NCBI GenBank assembly: GCA_044222245.1
Contig: JBGANQ010000041.1
Coordinates: forward strand, 1 to 64,000
Length of the DNA stretch: 64,000 bases
Direction: 5' to 3'
Source: CALFML01 sp044222245
GTDB lineage: Bacteria; Myxococcota_A; Polyangia; Palsa-1104; JAEUJZ01
Both the position numbers and the translations under genes were made by a program. The stretch's first letter is position 1, and the number at the start of each line of letters is the position of its first letter. Shown here one piece after another: positions 35,914 through 45,559 of this stretch. The notes beneath the pieces were generated by a model. It saw only the letters and a program-made list of their open reading frames with translations. It had not been told where the DNA came from and ran no database searches.

Positions 35914-37193
35914 CGGGTCTGCGGTCCGGATGACGGGGACGGCGCGTCGCCGCCGAGCAGCTCTGCCGCCGCCTGCCGGTAGATGCCCGCCATGTCCGCC
36001 GCATCCTGCGCGGTGGTGTCCGAGGGCACCGCCTGGAGCACCGAGCAGGCGAACAGCTCGTCGCTGCGCGGCAGGGTCCCGCGGTCATAGCGCGCCGGCG
36101 CGTGCTGGTTTTCCGGGTGGGTCCAGGGAAATCCGTCCGCGCTGTTGCTCAGCTTCCGGGTGAGCTGCTGGATGTTGTAGTAGATGTGAAATCCCCAGTC
36201 GGGCAGGTAGTGCACAAGCTGGCCCTGGGGGCCGCAGACAAGGCCCAGCTCGACCAGGCGCCGCGCCATCGCCGCCGCGGTGGCGGCGTCCGGGTAGCGG
36301 GTGAGCAGGAACGCGCCGTTGTCGCCTTGCGGGTCTTCCAGCCGCCGCAGCGTGAGCCCGGGGATCTGGGCGAGCTCGCGGCGCAAGAGCTGCTTGGCGG
36401 CGCGCATCGCCCCGGTAATCGCCGGCAGCTTGCGCAGCTGGATGAGACCAAGCGCCGCCTGCAGCTCGGTCATCACCGTGCCCAGCCCCCACAGTACGGT
36501 CGGCGCGCCGCCGCGCGCGAAATCGACGCTGTGGCCGACGTCGTAGGCGGCCTGGCAGCGCTTGTAAAGGGCGTAGTCGCTGGTCACCACCATGCCGCCC
36601 TCGCCGGTGCTCAGGGCCTTGCTGTGCTGGAAGCTGAAGATCGCAAGGTCGCCGAAGCTGCCGAGCGGCCGGCCCTTGTACGCGCCGCCCACCGCCTGCG
36701 CGCAGTCTTCGACAAGGGCGATGCCGTGCTGCCGGGCGATGGCGCGCACCTCGATGAGGTTGCCGGTCGCGCCGCTCATGTGGACGTGGATGATGACGCG
36801 GGTGCGCGCGGTCAGCTTGCGCCGCACGTCGGCCGGCTCCAGGCAGTAGCTGTCATCGACCTCGCAGAGCACCGGAATCGCCCCGCGGTGGATCACCGCG
36901 GCGGCGACGCTCACCCACAGATAGGCGGGGATGAGCGCCTCCTGCCCCGGTCCCAGGCCGAGCGCGGTCAGCGCTACGTGCAGGGCGCCGGTGCCGCTGC
37001 CCACCGCGACGCCGTAGCGGGCGCCGACCTGGGCGCTGAACTCCTGCTCGAAGCGGTCGCACAGGCGCAGCGGCTCGGGCCCAAAGAAGCGCGAGGGCGA
37101 GCGCGCCGCCAGCACCTCGACCACGAGCCGCGCCTCGTCCTGGTCGATGAAGGGGCCGCCCGGCCACGGATAGCCAAAGGGACTCTGGCGCAT
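35910..37193 (-). CDS. DegT/DnrJ/EryC1/StrS-type PLP aminotransferase
   Basis: The product is 427 aa. Fold-type I PLP enzyme of the sugar/aminocyclitol aminotransferase family. Motifs: VGSGTGALHVALTALGLG (phosphate loop), IHVHMSGATGNLIEV, LVEDCAQAVGG (Asp contacting PLP nitrogen), and SFQHSKALSTGEGG with Schiff-base K192. The Lys is preceded by Ser-His-Gln-Phe as in StrS-like enzymes. Residues 330-400 contain a longer tail with many Tyr/His. The gene is coupled to the radical SAM gene upstream (TGATG at 37193), so both likely make one modified sugar, cyclitol or amino acid. There are no NDP-sugar genes near them. Confidence 0.92.
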   Translation of the reverse strand: MRQSPFGYPWPGGPFIDQDEARLVVEVLAARSPSRFFGPEPLRLCDRFEQEFSAQVGARYGVAVGSGTGALHVALTALGLGPGQEALIPAYLWVSVAAAVIHRGAIPVLCEVDDSYCLEPADVRRKLTARTRVIIHVHMSGATGNLIEVRAIARQHGIALVEDCAQAVGGAYKGRPLGSFGDLAIFSFQHSKALSTGEGGMVVTSDYALYKRCQAAYDVGHSVDFARGGAPTVLWGLGTVMTELQAALGLIQLRKLPAITGAMRAAKQLLRRELAQIPGLTLRRLEDPQGDNGAFLLTRYPDAATAAAMARRLVELGLVCGPQGQLVHYLPDWGFHIYYNIQQLTRKLSNSADGFPWTHPENQHAPARYDRGTLPRSDELFACSVLQAVPSDTTAQDAADMAGIYRQAAAELLGGDAPSPSSGPQTR

Positions 37194-38419
37194 CAGGCAG
37201 CGGGCTTGCGGGCCGGCGGGTCCAAAAGGGCCGATGGTGGCGCTGCGTACTCTGCCTGGGCGAGGCGGACCGCCTCGCTCACCAGTGGATCGCGGAACAT
37301 CAGGCTCCAGGTCTGCGCGCTCTCAAGCGGAATCTGCCCCGAGAAGATCATGTCGATGGCGTTCCAGTCGACCAGGCAGTCCTCCAGCAGCGGACACTGC
37401 GCACCTTTGGGGCGCGCCGCCGGGAAGCTCGGGCTGCCCTGCTGCACCGCCTGCTGGTGCGCCGCTACGGACTCCTGTTTGTCGATCTGGTACAGGCCCA
37501 GCTCACCCACCCCGCGCATGCCGCAGCCGAAGCTCTTGTAGCTGCCGCTGGTCGCGATCGCGTCGTCGAGGAAGTGGAAGCAGACCTGCCAGTCGTGCAG
37601 GAAGCAGGTGCGGGCGAAGCTGCCGCTGTGCGGGAAGCGGGCCCGCCACGCCGGCGGCAGCGCGTCGCTGCGGCCGCTCTCGCGGTAGGCCTTGCAGGTG
37701 GTGGCGATGATGAACTCGGCCAGCCGCAGATAGTGCGGCCAGATCGGCGCGATGAGCGGGCTGTCGGTCGCGCGCGTCAGCACGTAGGTCAAAAAGGCGT
37801 AGGCCTGGGTGATGGTCGGCTTGCCGTTTTCCTTATCATACTCGGAGACGCAGTGGGCCGGCAGCATGAGCAGCCCGCTGCGGATTGCCTCGGGGTAGGT
37901 CGCCCAAAGGTGCTCGACAAAGTCGGGGAAGCCGTCGATGTTGGCTTGGTTCAGGGTGCACAGCAGCATGGTCGGCACGCCCGCTTCGAGCAGCGCGCTC
38001 AAGGTGTCCTGCACCCGCGCGAGCAGCATCGCGCTGTTGCCGAAGCGCGGCAGGTTGGCAAGCTGGGTGTGTCCGTCCAGGCTCATCGCCAGGTAGGCCT
38101 TGCGGCCGGCGAGCCGGGCGATATGCTGCGGCCGGATGAGGGTGCCGTTGGTCGAGATCCGCACCCAGCGGTCGGGGAAGGTGTCGAGCAGGGCTTCGAC
38201 GATCGCCGGGTAGACGAAGGGCTCGCCGCCGGAGTACTCGACAAAGACCACCGAGGGGTAGTCGCTGGCGACGAGCTGGCCGATGCGGCCGATGCGGGCG
38301 GCGGCGGCGGCGCGACCGGCTTCATCCAGGCGCTCGATCGGCCGCATCTTCCAGTCGCAGTAGGTGCAGCGCAGGTTGCAGAAGTTGGTCATGCCCAGGA
38401 TCTCAGCGAGCAGCTTCAC
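37193..38419 (-). CDS. Radical SAM enzyme with SPASM-like C-terminus
   Basis: The product is 408 aa. Start is the second of two adjacent GTG codons (38419); AGGAGG lies 5 nt upstream of it but only 2 nt from the first. The cluster motif is CNLRCTYC (C14, C18, C21), followed by YSGGEPF and ISTNGTLIRP, standard for binding SAM. The C-terminal third has five more cysteines (RTCFLHDWQVC, FGCGMRG, AQCPLLEDC), suggesting one or two auxiliary clusters as in SPASM/twitch enzymes. Such enzymes oxidise peptides, sugars or cyclitols. The stop overlaps the start of the aminotransferase, which suggests an oxidation followed by transamination, as in aminocyclitol pathways. The actual substrate is unknown. 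Confidence 0.9.
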   Translation of the reverse strand: MKLLAEILGMTNFCNLRCTYCDWKMRPIERLDEAGRAAAAARIGRIGQLVASDYPSVVFVEYSGGEPFVYPAIVEALLDTFPDRWVRISTNGTLIRPQHIARLAGRKAYLAMSLDGHTQLANLPRFGNSAMLLARVQDTLSALLEAGVPTMLLCTLNQANIDGFPDFVEHLWATYPEAIRSGLLMLPAHCVSEYDKENGKPTITQAYAFLTYVLTRATDSPLIAPIWPHYLRLAEFIIATTCKAYRESGRSDALPPAWRARFPHSGSFARTCFLHDWQVCFHFLDDAIATSGSYKSFGCGMRGVGELGLYQIDKQESVAAHQQAVQQGSPSFPAARPKGAQCPLLEDCLVDWNAIDMIFSGQIPLESAQTWSLMFRDPLVSEAVRLAQAEYAAPPSALLDPPARKPAA

Positions 38420-38595
38420 CACGACCTCCTGTGCTTGCGGTCGGGCGCCTGGCCGCTGGCACCGCTGCCTGCGTGCCGCCTCGGTCCGCCTTGGGCTTCA
38501 TGAGGCCGGATAGTCTGTGAAAGGCGGCGCCCGGATCAAGGCCTTTGTCGCCGCGTGCGTCTTGGGCCCGGCTCCGGCGCTGCGCGCGCGGGGCT

Positions 38596-41500
38596 TCAGT
38601 CTTTTTTGGGAAGCTTGCGCGACAGCCGCTCGGCGCCGCTTTCCTGACTGCGGCTAGACTGCGCGGTGCGATTGAGGGCGTAGGCGATGCCGCTCTGCAG
38701 GGTGCCCAGGGTGACGATCGAGCCGAGGTCGATGCCCAGGCGAATCAGGGTCTGCGCGACCTCCGAGCGGATGCCGGTGAGCACCGCCTGGGTGCCGAGT
38801 AGGCGCAGCGCGCTGGCGGCCTGCATCAGCGTGCGGGCGACATGCGTGTCGATGTGCTTGATGCCGGTGATGTCGATGATCACGGTCGTCGTCCGGTGCG
38901 CCTGGGCCCCGGCCAGCGCCGCCTCGACGACCTGCTGCGCCCGCTGCTCATCCACGGTGCCGATGATCGGCATGACCATGATCTGGTCGGTGATCGGAAT
39001 AAGCGGCGTCGATAGCTCGGCGAGGCGAACTCTTTGCGCGGTGATGATCTCTTCGCGCAGCGCGGCCTGGGCCTGCTGCGCCTGCAGGCGCTCCTGCTCG
39101 GCGCGCGCGCGCTCCACAAGCTCGCGCTGCAGCTGCGTGTTGGTCTCGCTCAGCTCGCGGTTTTTGACCCGCAGCTGCTCGGTGAGGGCGTTGAGCTCGG
39201 AGTAGAGCAGGGCGTTCTGCACCGAGACCGCGGCGTGAGAGGACAGCAGGCGCAAAAGCTCGACGCGGCTCTCGGTAAAGACGTTGGCGGCGAGGTTGTT
39301 CTCCAGGTACAGGATGCCCGCCAGGCGGCCCTGGTGCATAAGGGCCAGGCAGAGCAGGGACCGCGGCTTCTGCGCCACGATGTACGGATCGCTGACGAAG
39401 CTGTTGCGACCGCTGGCGTCGGCCAGGACCACGGTCTCATGGGTGCGCGCAACATACTGCACCACCGAGGTCGCAAGCTCGGTGCTCGTTTCGACGGGCA
39501 GGGCGAGCTTGGTGCGCACCGCGCCCTCGGGGCCGAGCATGGCCTCGATAAACAGGGTCCCGCCGCGCTCAAGGACCAGGCAGCCGCGCTGCGCCCCGGA
39601 GTTGGTCACCACCGCCTGCAGGATCTGCTCCAGCACCTGATCGAGGACGATCTGGCTGGCCAGCGCCTGCGCCACCCGCAGCACCGTGCTCAGGTCGAGC
39701 GTCGAGTCGGTCGCCGCGCGCCCTGGCTCGCCGGCGGGACTCTCGGCCATGGGCACCCCGCGCGGCGGCGTCGGCTCGCGCTGCAGCAGCTGGGCATAGG
39801 TGGCGTCCAGGTCAGCGACCTTGGCGGTCGCGCCCCAGCGCAGGTAGGCGTGGCGAGCGCTCTGCATGCGCGCCGCCGCTGACTCGAGCTGTCCCAGGGC
39901 GAGGTAGTACTTGGCCGCCCGCTCCCAGGTGAGCGCCTGCTCGCGCTTGAAGTCGCTGGCCACCGCCTCCCGGATCGCCTCTTCATAGAGCGGTCCCGCC
40001 TCGGGCATCCCGGCCAGCGCCGCCGCCTCCGCGCGAAACAGGGCGAGCTTGTGGGCGTAGTTGGCCGGGCACTGCTCGGCCCAGACGGCCAGACTCTCTT
40101 GATAGGAGGTCAATAGCTCGCTGTGCTGCGAGCGCTCGGCCGCCGGCAGCGCCGCGGCGCGCGCGAACAGGGTCAGTCCTTTGTAGAATATGTAGCTGCA
40201 CTTTTCATAAAGTCCGGTGATGCTGTCGGCCCGCTTGTCGATCTCGGCCGCGGCCGCCAGCGCTCCGTCGTAGTCGCCGTACAGGTAGAGCAGCTGTAGC
40301 TTGTTCAGGTAGTAGCGGCAGACGTTGGGCGCGACGCGGCTCTCCTCCTGTTCGATGCGGAACTTCTCTTCGTCAAAGCTGGCATCGCTCAGGCTGCAGC
40401 GGTCGCGGGTGCGTCCCTGCAGGCACTCGATCACCTGGCGGCAGAGCAAGAGCTGCGGCGCGGCAGTCGCGTCCTTGGTCCGGTTGGCCATCTTCAGAAA
40501 CCAGCTGACCTCGGCCGCGACCTCCTGCAGGTCATCGCCGAGGTTGAGCCGCAAAAGGATGATGCTGAAGCAGGAATAGGACAGCCAGATGAAGTCGCCG
40601 ACCTCAAGGCCCGCCCGATAGGCGCGGCCGTACGAGTCGATCGACTGCCGCAGCGGCGCGCTGAAGTGCAGCGACATCGCATACACGGCGTGAATCTGTC
40701 CCGTCAAAAGGACGTTGTTGAACTTGTCGTTGAGGGCCAGCGCCAGCTGACCAAACGCGCGGCCCTTTTCATACTGGCCAAGGAAGCTAATCAGGATGAG
40801 CCCATAAGAGACAAAGCCGTACGCCGAGGTGTTGGAGTTGCCGTGCTGCAGCGAGACGTTGACCTGCTTGAGGATGATGAGGCCGTACGACTGCGGCGCC
40901 ACCAGGTAGGCGGCGGTGGCCATGAGGTTTAGCAGCTTCAGGGCGAGGTTGATCGCCGGGTCGCTGACCACCTCTTCGCTCACCAGATCGGCGATCCGGC
41001 GCTGGCCCAGGTACTTCTCGCTGGCGGCCAGCTCGGCGGCGAATGCGGCGGCGACCTCCTGTGGATCTTCGGGCAGGGTGATGCCCAGGCGCTGCAGGGC
41101 GCGGTAGCCGTAGGCCATCGCTTCACCGTGCTGGCCCTGCATGCCGCAGGCGAGCATGCGCAAGCTGCAGGCCTGGGCATACTCCACGCTGGTGCGGCTG
41201 CGGCTAAGCAGCTCGCCGAGGGTGGTGTCCACCTGGGCGAACCTGCCGTTGAGGCTCTCGCACTCGGCGTACTCGCTGGCCAGGCTGAACCAAAGATCGG
41301 GGTGGTGTTCCCAGTCAGGTGGCGCGAGCGTGGCCAGGCCGGCGCCGAAGTAGGCCGCCGCTGCCTCCGGAGCCGAGGACGCCTTGGCCCGCCGGCCGGC
41401 CTGGAGGTTCAGCTGCGCGAGCTCCAGGCGCTCGCTCTCCACAGTCATCAGCTGCACGCCGAGATTGAGGTGCTTGGTGATATCGAGCAGCTGGTCGCTC

Positions 41501-43668
41501 GGTCCCGGCGGCAGCCGACTGGCCAGCATCAGCCTGCCGATGCGCAGGTGCAGCTGCGCGCGCTGGTCCTGGGGACCCAGCGCGTAGGCGGCCTGCTGGA
41601 CGCGGTCGTGGAGGAACTTGAAGGCGACTTGCGCGCCGGTCTCGGCGAGGTTTTCGGTGGCGCCGGCCTCGCCCGGATAGAGAAACTGATAGTCGCCATG
41701 GAGGGGCCACAGGAACCCTCCCTCCAGCGCCGGCCACAAAAGGGCGCCGGTCTCGGCCAGACTCTTTTCCAGGACCGTGGCGAGCGTCTTACAGTCGAAG
41801 CGGTGGCCGATGGCCGCCGCCAGGTGCAGGACCCGCTGGGTCTCGGCGGGCAGCTGCTTGAGCTTCGCGGTCAGGAAGAAGACTACGTTGTCCGTGACCA
41901 TCCGGTCTTGGATGGCGCCCAGGTCCCACTGCCAGCGTCCACTTGGCTCGTCAAACGTGAGCAGTCGCTCTGCGTGCAGCGAGGCGACAAACTGACTGAC
42001 GAAGAACGGGTTGCCGCTGGTCTTTTTGTGCACCACCGCGGCCAGCGGTGCGAGCTGCTCCTCGGACTGGCTGAGCATATCGGCCAGCATCGCGTTCACG
42101 CTGCCCACCTCCAGGGGTGCCAGCCTGATCTCGTGCAGGACGAGGTCGGTCTTTTTCAGGACATCCAGGGCCAGGGCCAGCAGGTGCGCCGAGTCGACCT
42201 CGTTGTCGCGATAGGCGCCGATGACCAAAAGGTGGGCGCGCTCGGGATCGGTCAGCACCGCCTCCAGCACCTTGAGCGAGGCGGAGTCGATCCACTGCAG
42301 ATCGTCGAGGAATATCACCAGCGGGTGCTGCGCGGTGGCCAGCGCGCGCACAAAGTTCTGCAGCACCAGGCGGAAGCGATTCTGCGACTCGGTGGGGCCG
42401 AGCGTCGGCACGCTCGGCTGGCGGCCGATGATAAGCTCCAGCTCGGGAATCAGGTCTGTCAGCAGCTCGCCATTGGGGGCGACTGCGGCTTCCAGCTTGA
42501 CCTTCCACGCCGCCAGCGTCTCCGCCTTCTCGGCCAGGATCAGGCGGACGAGCTCGCGGAAGGCCTGGACCAGGGAGTCATAGGGAATGTTCCGGTTGTA
42601 CTGATCAAACTTGCCGCCGATGAAGTAGCCGCCGCGGATGGCGATGGGCTTGCTTATTTCATGGACCAGGACGGACTTTCCCACGCCCGAGTAGCCGGAC
42701 ACCAGGACCAGCTCGCAGGCGCCGCGGCCGACGCGCTCAAACGCCGCCATCAGGGTCTCGGTCTCGGCTTCGCGACCATACAGCCGCTGCGAGGCGCGCA
42801 GCTGCCCATCATGGTCACTGCGGGCGAGCGGGAAGACCCGCGCCGGCTGACCGCTGGCCGCCTGCTGCAGGCACTCATCGATGTCGGCCTTCAGGCCGCG
42901 GGCCGTCTGATAGCGGTCCTCCGGAGCCTTGGCGAGCAGCTTGAGCAGGATCGTGCTGACCGACTCGGGAAGCTCGGCGAGAAGCTCATGCGGGGGGGCA
43001 GGACGACGGGCCAGGTGGCTGTGCACCAGCTCGATCGGATCGGCCGACTGGAAGGGCACCGCGCCGGTGATCAGCTCATAGAGGGTAATGCCCAGCGAGT
43101 ATAGATCGGTGCGCGAGTCGACGACGCGATTCATGCGCCCGGTCTGCTCGGGCGACATGTAGGCCAGGCGCTCGGGATCGAGACCAACCTCCCCGGCGCT
43201 GGCGGCTTCGACGCCCAGTCGCGAGGCGGCGCGGAAGTCGATGAGGTGAACCCGCTGACCCGAGCCATCGCTGAAGATGCTGGCCGGGCGGACTCCCTGG
43301 TGGATGATCCGGCGCTGATGGAGCTTGGCCAGGATTCCCGCGACCGCCGAGCCGATGCGCAGCGCCTGCGCCCAGCCGAGCCTCTGACGGGCGATGAGCT
43401 GCGAGAGCGGCTGTCCAGGGATGTCCTCGCAGATGAGCGCCAGGCTATCCTCACCATGGCGGACCAGCGCCCGTGCCACCGGGACGCCGGGCAGGCGGAG
43501 GCTGCGCAGCAGGCTGTACTCATGCCGCAGCTGGGCCAGCGCGCGCACGCTCGGGCGCTCCGCCCGAGGCAGCTTGATGATGGCCGAGATCCCATCCTCG
43601 CCGTAGACGCCGCGATGATAGAGGTTGTCGGCATCGCCATGAAAAGACTCGGAGAACTTGTAGGACAT
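38596..43668 (-). CDS. Giant regulator: pseudokinase, AAA ATPase, helical repeats, GAF, STAS
   Basis: The product is 1,690 aa from the ATG at 43668 (a GTG four codons upstream is possible; neither has a ribosome site). The kinase-like domain (about 5-265) keeps IIKLP but has HQGVRPASI for HRDxKPxN and DFRAAS for DFG, so the catalytic Asp and the Mg-binding glycine are lost. AYMSPEQTGRMNR remains. The AAA domain (about 285-600) has GYSGVGKS and IFLDDLQW. About 650 residues of helical repeats follow. A GAF domain (about 1330-1490) leads into a coiled coil and a C-terminal STAS domain with LSTPLIPITDQIMVMPIIG and VIIDITGIKHIDTH. In the usual family the last part is a histidine kinase; here it is RsbR-type STAS. 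It probably acts as a large stress sensor controlling a partner-switch. Confidence 0.92.
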   Translation of the reverse strand: MSYKFSESFHGDADNLYHRGVYGEDGISAIIKLPRAERPSVRALAQLRHEYSLLRSLRLPGVPVARALVRHGEDSLALICEDIPGQPLSQLIARQRLGWAQALRIGSAVAGILAKLHQRRIIHQGVRPASIFSDGSGQRVHLIDFRAASRLGVEAASAGEVGLDPERLAYMSPEQTGRMNRVVDSRTDLYSLGITLYELITGAVPFQSADPIELVHSHLARRPAPPHELLAELPESVSTILLKLLAKAPEDRYQTARGLKADIDECLQQAASGQPARVFPLARSDHDGQLRASQRLYGREAETETLMAAFERVGRGACELVLVSGYSGVGKSVLVHEISKPIAIRGGYFIGGKFDQYNRNIPYDSLVQAFRELVRLILAEKAETLAAWKVKLEAAVAPNGELLTDLIPELELIIGRQPSVPTLGPTESQNRFRLVLQNFVRALATAQHPLVIFLDDLQWIDSASLKVLEAVLTDPERAHLLVIGAYRDNEVDSAHLLALALDVLKKTDLVLHEIRLAPLEVGSVNAMLADMLSQSEEQLAPLAAVVHKKTSGNPFFVSQFVASLHAERLLTFDEPSGRWQWDLGAIQDRMVTDNVVFFLTAKLKQLPAETQRVLHLAAAIGHRFDCKTLATVLEKSLAETGALLWPALEGGFLWPLHGDYQFLYPGEAGATENLAETGAQVAFKFLHDRVQQAAYALGPQDQRAQLHLRIGRLMLASRLPPGPSDQLLDITKHLNLGVQLMTVESERLELAQLNLQAGRRAKASSAPEAAAAYFGAGLATLAPPDWEHHPDLWFSLASEYAECESLNGRFAQVDTTLGELLSRSRTSVEYAQACSLRMLACGMQGQHGEAMAYGYRALQRLGITLPEDPQEVAAAFAAELAASEKYLGQRRIADLVSEEVVSDPAINLALKLLNLMATAAYLVAPQSYGLIILKQVNVSLQHGNSNTSAYGFVSYGLILISFLGQYEKGRAFGQLALALNDKFNNVLLTGQIHAVYAMSLHFSAPLRQSIDSYGRAYRAGLEVGDFIWLSYSCFSIILLRLNLGDDLQEVAAEVSWFLKMANRTKDATAAPQLLLCRQVIECLQGRTRDRCSLSDASFDEEKFRIEQEESRVAPNVCRYYLNKLQLLYLYGDYDGALAAAAEIDKRADSITGLYEKCSYIFYKGLTLFARAAALPAAERSQHSELLTSYQESLAVWAEQCPANYAHKLALFRAEAAALAGMPEAGPLYEEAIREAVASDFKREQALTWERAAKYYLALGQLESAAARMQSARHAYLRWGATAKVADLDATYAQLLQREPTPPRGVPMAESPAGEPGRAATDSTLDLSTVLRVAQALASQIVLDQVLEQILQAVVTNSGAQRGCLVLERGGTLFIEAMLGPEGAVRTKLALPVETSTELATSVVQYVARTHETVVLADASGRNSFVSDPYIVAQKPRSLLCLALMHQGRLAGILYLENNLAANVFTESRVELLRLLSSHAAVSVQNALLYSELNALTEQLRVKNRELSETNTQLQRELVERARAEQERLQAQQAQAALREEIITAQRVRLAELSTPLIPITDQIMVMPIIGTVDEQRAQQVVEAALAGAQAHRTTTVIIDITGIKHIDTHVARTLMQAASALRLLGTQAVLTGIRSEVAQTLIRLGIDLGSIVTLGTLQSGIAYALNRTAQSSRSQESGAERLSRKLPKKD

Positions 43669-44287
43669 GTGGATGTTCACGGCACCGGGTGTGACCGGTG
43701 ATTAAAGGGCGCACACGCGACAGTTCACTATAGACCGACATTGTATAAAATTTGGGACTTCGTGCGCAGAGAAATTAGCCTCTTCCCAGTCGGCACCTCT
43801 CTGTAGACCAGAGTTTGTCCTAGGGGCAGAGTAGAAGAAGCGATCGCCGACAGAGCTTGCATGTAGGGATTCTGGGCGGTCAGGAAGGGCGCACAGGGAC
43901 TGAAGTGGCTGCAGTCCCGACTTCGCTTCCGCGGCTGCGCCTTCACTACAGAGTGTCGCCAGCACGCACCGGCGGGCCCGCGGTCAGGAGAAGACCTTCG
44001 CTGATAACGCGCTTGTCACGGCGCGCGCCGCGGTATCATACAGAGCGCTTTTCTGCTTTTGCTCCGCTGTCTTGGCGCAGAGAGATATTTTTCATCCAGA
44101 GTGCCAGTTTAGTGAGTAGTTATGCGACGCGTGTCTACAAATAAACCGATACTATCCAACGTGGGCCTTCACACACAAAAAGATTGGCAATGTGACGCTT
44201 GCACCCTCGACTTTGTCTGTCTTAATTAACTGAAGCGATCTGGATCACGTTGGTTCATATCGCGCTCTATCGAAAATGGAGTTTTTC
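43669..44287 (+). other. 619-bp AT-richer intergenic region
   Basis: This gap separates the divergent giant regulator and sugar-binding lipoprotein genes. It is clearly less GC-rich than its surroundings. A TATAGT-like element lies near 43730 on the minus strand, upstream of the regulator gene, without a matching -35 box. GGAG at 44278-44281 is the ribosome site of the lipoprotein gene. Short open frames here lack protein-like composition. I see no long inverted repeat. Confidence 0.4.
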
Positions 44288-45367
44288 ATGAAAGTGCAGC
44301 TTTTTCTGGCACTGGCATCGGTCTCCTTACTATTCACTTCTAGCGCTACGGGGTGTGGGTCGGGGGAGTCGGCTGGGCCGGAGCTGCAGAATATTACGCA
44401 AGACAGTCTCGCTGCGGATGCCGAGTCAGATGATTCCTTTGGCGGGTCTGTGCGCATTGCCTGGTTCGGCAATACCCCCGACAACAATTATGACAATGCC
44501 AGCCTGAACGGAGCCATCGATGGGGCGCGCCGCGGGCACTCTACGGTCCGTCCGTTCTATTGTCAGTACGACCCGAAGACTCAGCTTGATCAGTGTCTGA
44601 GCGCGGTGCGCTCGCGCAGCTTTGACGCGTTTCTGATCGACGCCAATGACGGGGTCGGGATCATTCCCTGCGTACAGAGCGCCGCCAGCCGCGGAATCTC
44701 GGTGGTCGCCGTCGATCTTCCCATCGGCTCGGACCCGGCCTCGATTCAGCCCCAGGTGCGCGGGCAGGACGGCGCCGTGCTGACCCCGGCGGCGAAGTTC
44801 GGTGACACCTTGGTTACCGTCGTCAGCGACCTGTGCGGCCGGCTCGGCAAGTGCAACCTGGTCTACCTGGCGGGCTCGCTGGGAATAAACTACGACATCA
44901 TCGCGATTCAGGGTCTGCAGGGACTCTTGCCGACCCACCAGAACATCCAGATTGTCTCCATTCAGGAGGCCCTCTATGACCAGGCTACGGCGCGTACCAT
45001 CATGCAGGGAATCCTGGCCCAGACCCACGACATCCAGGTCGTGATCGCCGGCGGCGACCAGATGGCGCGCGGGGCCGAGGAAGCGCTGGCGGCAGCCGGG
45101 CCGCTGCCCAATCCGGTGAAGATCATCGGCGGCGGCGCCGGTGCCTATGCGGTGGATGCGGTGCGCGCCGGGCGGTGGTATGGAACGTTTGTGACCCTGC
45201 CGTTTGATGAGGGGGAGCTGGCGGCGCAGATGGCCATTCGCGCCGCTCGCAGGCAGCGGCTTAAGGTGCGCGGCATTGATCCGGTGGTAAATCGGAATCT
45301 GCCGGCCTTTCTCACCGCGGACAACCTCGCCGCGTTTGCCCAGTTCACCCCGCAGTGGCCGGGGTGA
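44288..45367 (+). CDS. Periplasmic sugar-binding lipoprotein (ABC type)
   Basis: The product is 359 aa; the ATG at 44288 has GGAG 6 nt upstream. The lipobox SATGC puts the lipid on Cys23 or so. The mature protein has the type I periplasmic-binding fold: VRIAWFGNTPDNNYDNASLNGA, DAFLIDANDGVGIIPCV, ISVVAVDLPIG, VYLAGSLGINYDI and VVIAGGDQMARGAEEAL. This is the pattern of ribose/galactose/xylose binding proteins. No permease or ATPase gene is beside it, so it either joins a distant transporter or serves as a chemoreceptor/sensor partner. It is followed by three hairpins. Confidence 0.88.
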   Translation: MKVQLFLALASVSLLFTSSATGCGSGESAGPELQNITQDSLAADAESDDSFGGSVRIAWFGNTPDNNYDNASLNGAIDGARRGHSTVRPFYCQYDPKTQLDQCLSAVRSRSFDAFLIDANDGVGIIPCVQSAASRGISVVAVDLPIGSDPASIQPQVRGQDGAVLTPAAKFGDTLVTVVSDLCGRLGKCNLVYLAGSLGINYDIIAIQGLQGLLPTHQNIQIVSIQEALYDQATARTIMQGILAQTHDIQVVIAGGDQMARGAEEALAAAGPLPNPVKIIGGGAGAYAVDAVRAGRWYGTFVTLPFDEGELAAQMAIRAARRQRLKVRGIDPVVNRNLPAFLTADNLAAFAQFTPQWPG

Positions 45368-45392
45368 ACCAACCGCTAGCGCGGTATAAATA

Positions 45393-45412
45393 AGAGCTCG
45401 TAGGCGAGCTCT
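45393..45412 (+). terminator. Hairpin 1 after the binding-protein gene
   Basis: AGAGCTCG (45393-45400) pairs perfectly with CGAGCTCT (45405-45412) around a 4-nt loop, 25 nt after the stop codon. It is followed by TTTAACT, a short T-run. It is the best terminator candidate for the lipoprotein gene. Confidence 0.6.
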
Positions 45413-45476
45413 TTAACTCTGAGGCGCTGCGAGCTCATCGTGCGCCATCGTTTGCGCCTATCGCTGGTCGCGGTGA

Positions 45477-45499
45477 CCCCAAGATGGCCTATCTTGGGG
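45477..45499 (+). terminator. Hairpin 2, 9-bp perfect stem
   Basis: CCCCAAGAT (45477-45485) pairs with ATCTTGGGG (45491-45499) around a 5-nt loop. No T-run follows. It may work with the two neighbouring hairpins, either as part of a structured RNA or as a bidirectional terminator. Confidence 0.5.
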
Positions 45500-45538
45500 T
45501 CCTTGCGCAGGCGCTAATAATAGCCGCCCGCAGCGGCT

Positions 45539-45559
45539 GGCTCAGGTTCCGGCTGAGCC
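45539..45559 (+). terminator. Hairpin 3, before an A-run
   Basis: GGCTCAG (45539-45545) pairs with CTGAGCC (45553-45559) around a 7-nt loop, followed by GATAAAAAAC. On the minus strand the A-run would be a T-run before, not after, the stem, so it is not a clean intrinsic terminator. The gap 45368-45744 has no coding frame; besides the three hairpins it has a TTGACA hexamer near 45707 with no -10 partner, and AGAGGAAG upstream of the ATG at 45745. Confidence 0.45.

Noticed and set aside
43857..44144. 95-aa frame in the AT-richer gap
   Set aside because: No ribosome site, Arg-rich mixed composition and an overlapping minus frame of equal quality.
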